A stretch of DNA of 64,000 nucleotides from Hymenoscyphus infarciens. Taxonomy: Eukaryota > Ascomycota > Leotiomycetes > Helotiales > Helotiaceae. Every line of letters starts with the position of its first letter. Position 1 is the first letter of the stretch. This document shows, piece by piece, positions 59,995 to 64,000 of this stretch. The notes under the pieces are model-generated. The model made no database searches and was not told where the DNA came from. It worked only from the letters and a program-made list of their open reading frames with translations. The DNA lies in the NCBI GenBank assembly GCA_001414345.1, contig LLCB01000017.1, positions 248,001 to 312,000 of the forward strand. Direction: 5' to 3'. The position numbers were made by a program, and so were the translations under genes.

Positions 59995-61756
59995 GGAAAG
60001 ATTAAGGAAGAGAAGGAGGGACGAGACTCAACCTGAAGAGCACCAGAAAAGCACCGCCACGCATCCGAGGCTCTTGTAAAGGCTGACTGCACACTGCACA
60101 CTGCACACTGCAGAAGGGGGGGCAAGGCAGAATTAAAGTGGAGTTATGGTGGATTTAGGGTCTAGAAATGCGGCTCCTCGTCCTATCAGAATAGCGGCTG
60201 TCGGTGTCAACCACCTGCACTCCTCTCATATGCCCTCGAAGGCCCTACTCCCTATCGTCACTGGACAAGCTCGTTTCCAAGACTTTTGAGGGCTGCACTG
60301 CTCTTGCTGTCACTGTTTTGGCGCTGGCAGGGGCGGATTGTCATGCTGAAAACGAGCGGGTCCAGCGGGTGCGTGGGATCTGAATGGATTTGCTGGAATG
60401 GCTGTTGATTGAACACGGAAATGCTGGAAAGGTGCTGCATGTTGTATGGCATAGCAGGAGAATTTTGCAATGGAGGCAATTGCAATTGGTGTGACGGGAG
60501 TACGTGTAGAGAGAGGTTGGTCAGCCAAATAGGTTGCCTACCAGTTGCCTTGCCTGCCCTACCACCTTGCCTTGCCTCTTCTGCTGGCTGTGACGCTGTG
60601 TACCAACCAGCATAAGGCGCATTTCTGGTCAATTACTAGTATCCGACGACTATTGCTGCTGCGGGTTGTCGTCGCAATTGATGAAGCGAAGCCAAGTTCA
60701 GTGTTTGAAATGCGCATATCTCTCGCCATATCATTGTGTTTCTCAAACACCAACAGCCCCCATCAATCCCCCTCCATCTTTTCCTTATCTGACCTTAGCA
60801 GCTTACTTCTCTTCCTGTGCTAGCTGGCCCAGAGCTAGCCCGGATTTCTCTCCGCAGCACATTTCCTCACCCACCACCACCTGGCCTGGGCTGGGCACGT
60901 CTGCTCTGCATCGCAGCTCAAGCTCAAGCTCAAGCTCTTCCCCTTCTCCACCACTCCCACCAGCCTCATCCCTACAGAGATCCTCTCACTGCCCCCTTCC
61001 CCTTCCTTCCCTCCCTCTTTCCGCAATTGTTCACCCGCGCTCCAGCTCCAGCTCCAGCTCCAGCTCCACCTCCACCTCAGGTCTCCGTTTTGTCCTCTCA
61101 ATTCGACCTCTCTATTCATCAAACACACAATTCCAACACTGAGAACGTTTTGGAAGAACGAGTTGGTCCGCTGCGCTTTCCCGTTGCAGAAGTCAATTGC
61201 CCATCCATGCTGAACCTGAACACCTCCACCTCCACCTCCGGCCTCCCATCCGAACCTTGAACACCCAAGCTTGCGCATCGCATCGCATCGCTCCTCCAAC
61301 ATCATATTCCCCTTCTGGACTCGATACTCTCCTACCTACTCTGCTCTACCTTCCAACTACCACCGGACGACCTACCTCTGCAACACACCAACCAGTTGGA
61401 CCCCTCAAACCCTGTGCCTGTAGCGATCGCCCATAACCCTCGCGCCTGGGTATCGTATCGTACTGCAAACTGTAATTACTAAATTTGGACATTTGTACCT
61501 GTCGCTTGTCGCTCTCCAGACGCGCTGCCCACCTGCATTCCAGCGACCTAGTAGCGCTACTGTACCGCCAGAATCCCGATTCCCATCTCCATCCAAATTT
61601 CAGGCTCCACTCCGCAACATGATCTCTTCCCAGCACCGAGTCCTCTAATCGCAGACCCAAAAAGTCCTTTGGCCAGGTCGACGAGCCGCCACCCTGAAAA
61701 GGTCTCCTGCGACAGATACATAGCCTCCTTCTACCTGTTTCTACTCCGTCACACAG
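59995..61756. other. Leader/promoter region of the Asn/Ser-rich gene
   Basis: Normal composition, rich in CT and CAN simple repeats: ACTGCAC triplication (about 60089-60113), AGCTCA repeats (about 60918-60940), AGCTCC repeats (about 61041-61068) and GCATC repeats (about 61274-61292). Overlapping short open frames have repeat-driven composition. It most likely contains a long 5' leader with short upstream reading frames. Confidence 0.5.
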
Positions 61757-64000
61757 ATGTCTTCAACAACCTACAGCCCAAATACCTACGTTGGCGTTCA
61801 AGGCTCACGAGAGTTTCATGCAGACGTCGATCTAAGAGACCCTCAATTATACAACACCGCCTTCGCTCCAAACCACACCAACAACAATCACAACCACCAC
61901 CACCTCTCTCCCTTCCCTTCTTCGCATACTGCCAGCAATTATACGAGTCCCTCCAACAACCTCAGCAGCACTCCGGGCGAAAGCATCATCTCGGATCATA
62001 GCAATTACCAACCTAGCGACTTCAGTGAACTAGAGGATCAATTCTTGGGCGTGGACTTTGACGCAGGTGTAATTCAAACAGACTCTTTCCCCTCGAACCT
62101 CACAAATCCCATCTCGTCGTACCAGACTCCAAATCTCAATCTTCCCCTCCCAGACCTCCCCTACGAAATCGAGAACAAACCACCAGCCTCGGAGGCATTT
62201 ACGGCCTCAACATACCCCCTCAGCCCTGTTCATTCCAGCATACCAAACACACCGTCGTCAGCGCTGTTGGCTGGGCAAAAGTCGAACATTGCCATCTCGC
62301 AACACGAACTGAACCACGATTTGTATAACGGTCGTTATCAAAAGGTGGAAGGAACCGCACTCGCGGGCAACACCACCAATCCTCAATTGACTCCAGACCA
62401 GAGCGGCAGTAGTCACACAAGCGCCGAGGGCCTCGAACCAAGCACCATGGCCGGCCTCAGCCCGCATGTGACAGTTTCGCAATGGGGCAATGTGTATGGA
62501 CAGAATCAGCCTCGCAGCTTTGTGCAACCAGACGTGCCATACACGGCCGTGGAAGATTTCGCGATTCATTTTGCAGAGCAGAACGTGCTTCCAAGCTCGC
62601 AACTGCCTGTGGCGCGCGCCGATGACGGATCGTGGAGGTCAAATCAACGAACGGGCCAAGGGGGGTTGGATCCCGAGAGCCGCCGGGAACTTGACGAGCC
62701 CATTCCAACGTTGGATGAACAAGAAGAGCGACGGCGCATTCTGAACAAGAACATCGAAGTGAATGAGTGGCGCTCACAAGCTGGTGGAAGAAGTGAGGGG
62801 GAGGATGAACGGCCTGCGCAGTCATATTTTCCACCCAACAACCCCACCTGGTATCAGGAATCCGGCATTCGCCATCACCAGGATCCCGAGGAAGACCAGA
62901 CCCATGGCGAAATCAACGCGGTTGATGATGCCGCCAGTATTCGTGAGAACAAATTAGTTGGTGGTCAGGTGTATTTCGATCCCAAGAATGGAGCCACCTT
63001 GACCGAGGCAGATCAATATCTCATGAGCCAACCTCGTCAATGGAACGATGCCCCTTCGGTGCCAACTATCTTGACAACCGTCTTCCAACCTCAAACTTCC
63101 AATGCGGCTATGGAACAGTTCAGACAGCGTGCAGATACCGTTTCCATCGCATCGAGAGCGGCAACATGGGGTACACGTCGTCGAAGTGAACCCAGCTTGG
63201 CTGATTTTGATGCGGTGAGCGATGGAAGCTTTCTCAAAAAGTTGAGCATTACCAAAGGCCCGGAAAACGGTCGTTCACGTCCGGGCCATAGCCTGTTCGA
63301 CCAAGGCCTCGATCGTTTGGCAAGCATTGTTCGCAAGCGCAGTAACAGCCAGCTCAAGCGCAGCCACAGTTCTCGAGACATCACCGAGGACGGCTCTATC
63401 AAACCCGCTTCCAGACAGAACAGCGCGGGTACACTAGCTCCTCCCCCAAGAACTTCAAGCTTTGGGAAACGTCAAGCTTCAACCCCAAGCATCAATACAG
63501 CCCTGGCTGCCATGGCTGGGCCACTCGCTGCTGTTGGCACAGCTCATGCACGAAATGGCTCGGTTAGTGCCAAGGAAGCCTCTCCCAAAAGTCCCAGTCA
63601 TCTTGGTTGGCCTGGAAGGGTCATTACCAGGGTTCGAAGCAGAAGTGATTTGACCTCAACACAAACAAACAGCGGGATTGCCGGCCTCTGGAGAGTGAAC
63701 GGAGGCCCACCTGTCCCTACCTTGGCTTCACCGCCTGTGGATGTCGAGACGAGGCAACTAGAGGTTCAGGATCAGGATGATGAGGACGACGAGGATGACG
63801 AGCAGATGGACGAAAGCGATTTGAAGGCAGAAGGAGAGCAAGCTGATCCTATCATTCCCAACTATGATGGCTTCAAGGCCCATGTCAGACGCCTCAATCC
63901 AGATATGGAACCTCGGTACAATTGGCTTGTGAGCAGAATTGCTCACCAGCAAGAAATTCGTTACAAGAATTTACTGGAATTACGAGTAAAGCACTCGCAA
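61757..64000 (+). CDS. Large Asn/Ser-rich protein, possible transcriptional regulator (3' partial)
   Basis: The frame from the ATG at 61757 stays open for 748 codons to the window edge, with no stop and no intron needed. Codon use is ordinary. Residues 1-100 are Asn/His/Ser-rich, including a N-x-N-H-N-H-H-H run. The middle part is charged and Ser/Pro-rich, with R-R-x-S-E-P-S and R-S-R-S-D-L phosphosite-like motifs. An acidic run (DQDDEDDEDDEQMDE) near residue 680 precedes a more ordered segment (RLNPDMEPRYNWLVSRIAHQQEIRYK split over 728-741) that looks like the start of a conserved domain continuing outside the window. I do not recognise the family. The acidic and Asn-rich parts suggest a nuclear regulator, which is inference. 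Confidence 0.75.
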   Translation, partial: MSSTTYSPNTYVGVQGSREFHADVDLRDPQLYNTAFAPNHTNNNHNHHHLSPFPSSHTASNYTSPSNNLSSTPGESIISDHSNYQPSDFSELEDQFLGVDFDAGVIQTDSFPSNLTNPISSYQTPNLNLPLPDLPYEIENKPPASEAFTASTYPLSPVHSSIPNTPSSALLAGQKSNIAISQHELNHDLYNGRYQKVEGTALAGNTTNPQLTPDQSGSSHTSAEGLEPSTMAGLSPHVTVSQWGNVYGQNQPRSFVQPDVPYTAVEDFAIHFAEQNVLPSSQLPVARADDGSWRSNQRTGQGGLDPESRRELDEPIPTLDEQEERRRILNKNIEVNEWRSQAGGRSEGEDERPAQSYFPPNNPTWYQESGIRHHQDPEEDQTHGEINAVDDAASIRENKLVGGQVYFDPKNGATLTEADQYLMSQPRQWNDAPSVPTILTTVFQPQTSNAAMEQFRQRADTVSIASRAATWGTRRRSEPSLADFDAVSDGSFLKKLSITKGPENGRSRPGHSLFDQGLDRLASIVRKRSNSQLKRSHSSRDITEDGSIKPASRQNSAGTLAPPPRTSSFGKRQASTPSINTALAAMAGPLAAVGTAHARNGSVSAKEASPKSPSHLGWPGRVITRVRSRSDLTSTQTNSGIAGLWRVNGGPPVPTLASPPVDVETRQLEVQDQDDEDDEDDEQMDESDLKAEGEQADPIIPNYDGFKAHVRRLNPDMEPRYNWLVSRIAHQQEIRYKNLLELRVKHSQ

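Noticed and set aside
60258..60632. 124-codon minus-strand frame before the partial regulator gene
   Set aside because: Gln/Pro/Ser-rich from repeat sequence, shadowed by plus-strand frames, no domain; treated as leader DNA.

Overview
The window looks like a chromosome arm segment of a filamentous ascomycete (Pezizomycotina). The evidence is short introns of 49-107 bp (238 bp in the DHFR gene) with GT-AG or GC-AG ends and CTAAC/CTAAT-like branch sites, an intron-containing tRNA, a NACHT (fungal NLR-type) gene, and two-speed base composition. Ordinary gene-bearing blocks alternate abruptly with very AT-rich blocks full of transposon relics. In those blocks coding sequence is riddled with TAA/TAG, as expected from repeat-induced point mutation (RIP, CpA to TpA). 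I cannot fix the genus from sequence alone.

Layout. 1-10.75 kb: RIP-degraded repeats with a complete Ty3/Gypsy-type element (2496-8295, LTRs and 5-bp target duplication), a solo LTR and an inverted-repeat element. 10.75-21.2 kb: a gene block with a membrane sulfatase-family protein (12924-15845), a small MITE with a 4-bp target duplication (16251-16466), dihydrofolate reductase (to 17661) and a secreted SGNH hydrolase (19114-21209). 21.2-23.1 kb: RIP-mutated repeats including two PIF/Harbinger-like MITEs. 23.3-27.1 kb: a 1215-residue NACHT protein. 27.1-32.9 kb: mostly non-coding, lightly mutated, with a tRNA-Val(UAC), a MITE and hairpin repeats. 32.9-40.2 kb: one six-exon gene for a 2324-residue protein joining a UPF1/ZNFX1-like helicase, a Cys/His segment and three CbbX-type AAA+ modules. 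40.2-57.45 kb: a second large RIP block with nested insertions (solo LTRs, a Tc1/mariner relic split by a second Gypsy element). 57.45-60 kb: a short unmutated stretch and a second Tc1/mariner-like element with 4-bp target duplications. 60-64 kb: a long leader and the 5' part (748 codons, open at the window edge) of an Asn/Ser-rich, possibly regulatory, protein.

All six clear protein genes lie on the + strand. The metabolic and secreted genes look like independent housekeeping or accessory loci, not a pathway cluster. The NACHT gene and the helicase/AAA giant are the most unusual content. They lie in one repeat-bounded island of about 17 kb, are separated only by non-coding DNA and a tRNA, and both belong to P-loop NTPase classes used in self/non-self or nucleic-acid surveillance. 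Whether they cooperate is only an inference from position.

The repeat blocks give a relative chronology. Several related LTRs, three of them solo LTRs with intact 5-bp duplications, sit at visibly different stages of RIP decay, from nearly intact (47577-47887) to heavily degraded.
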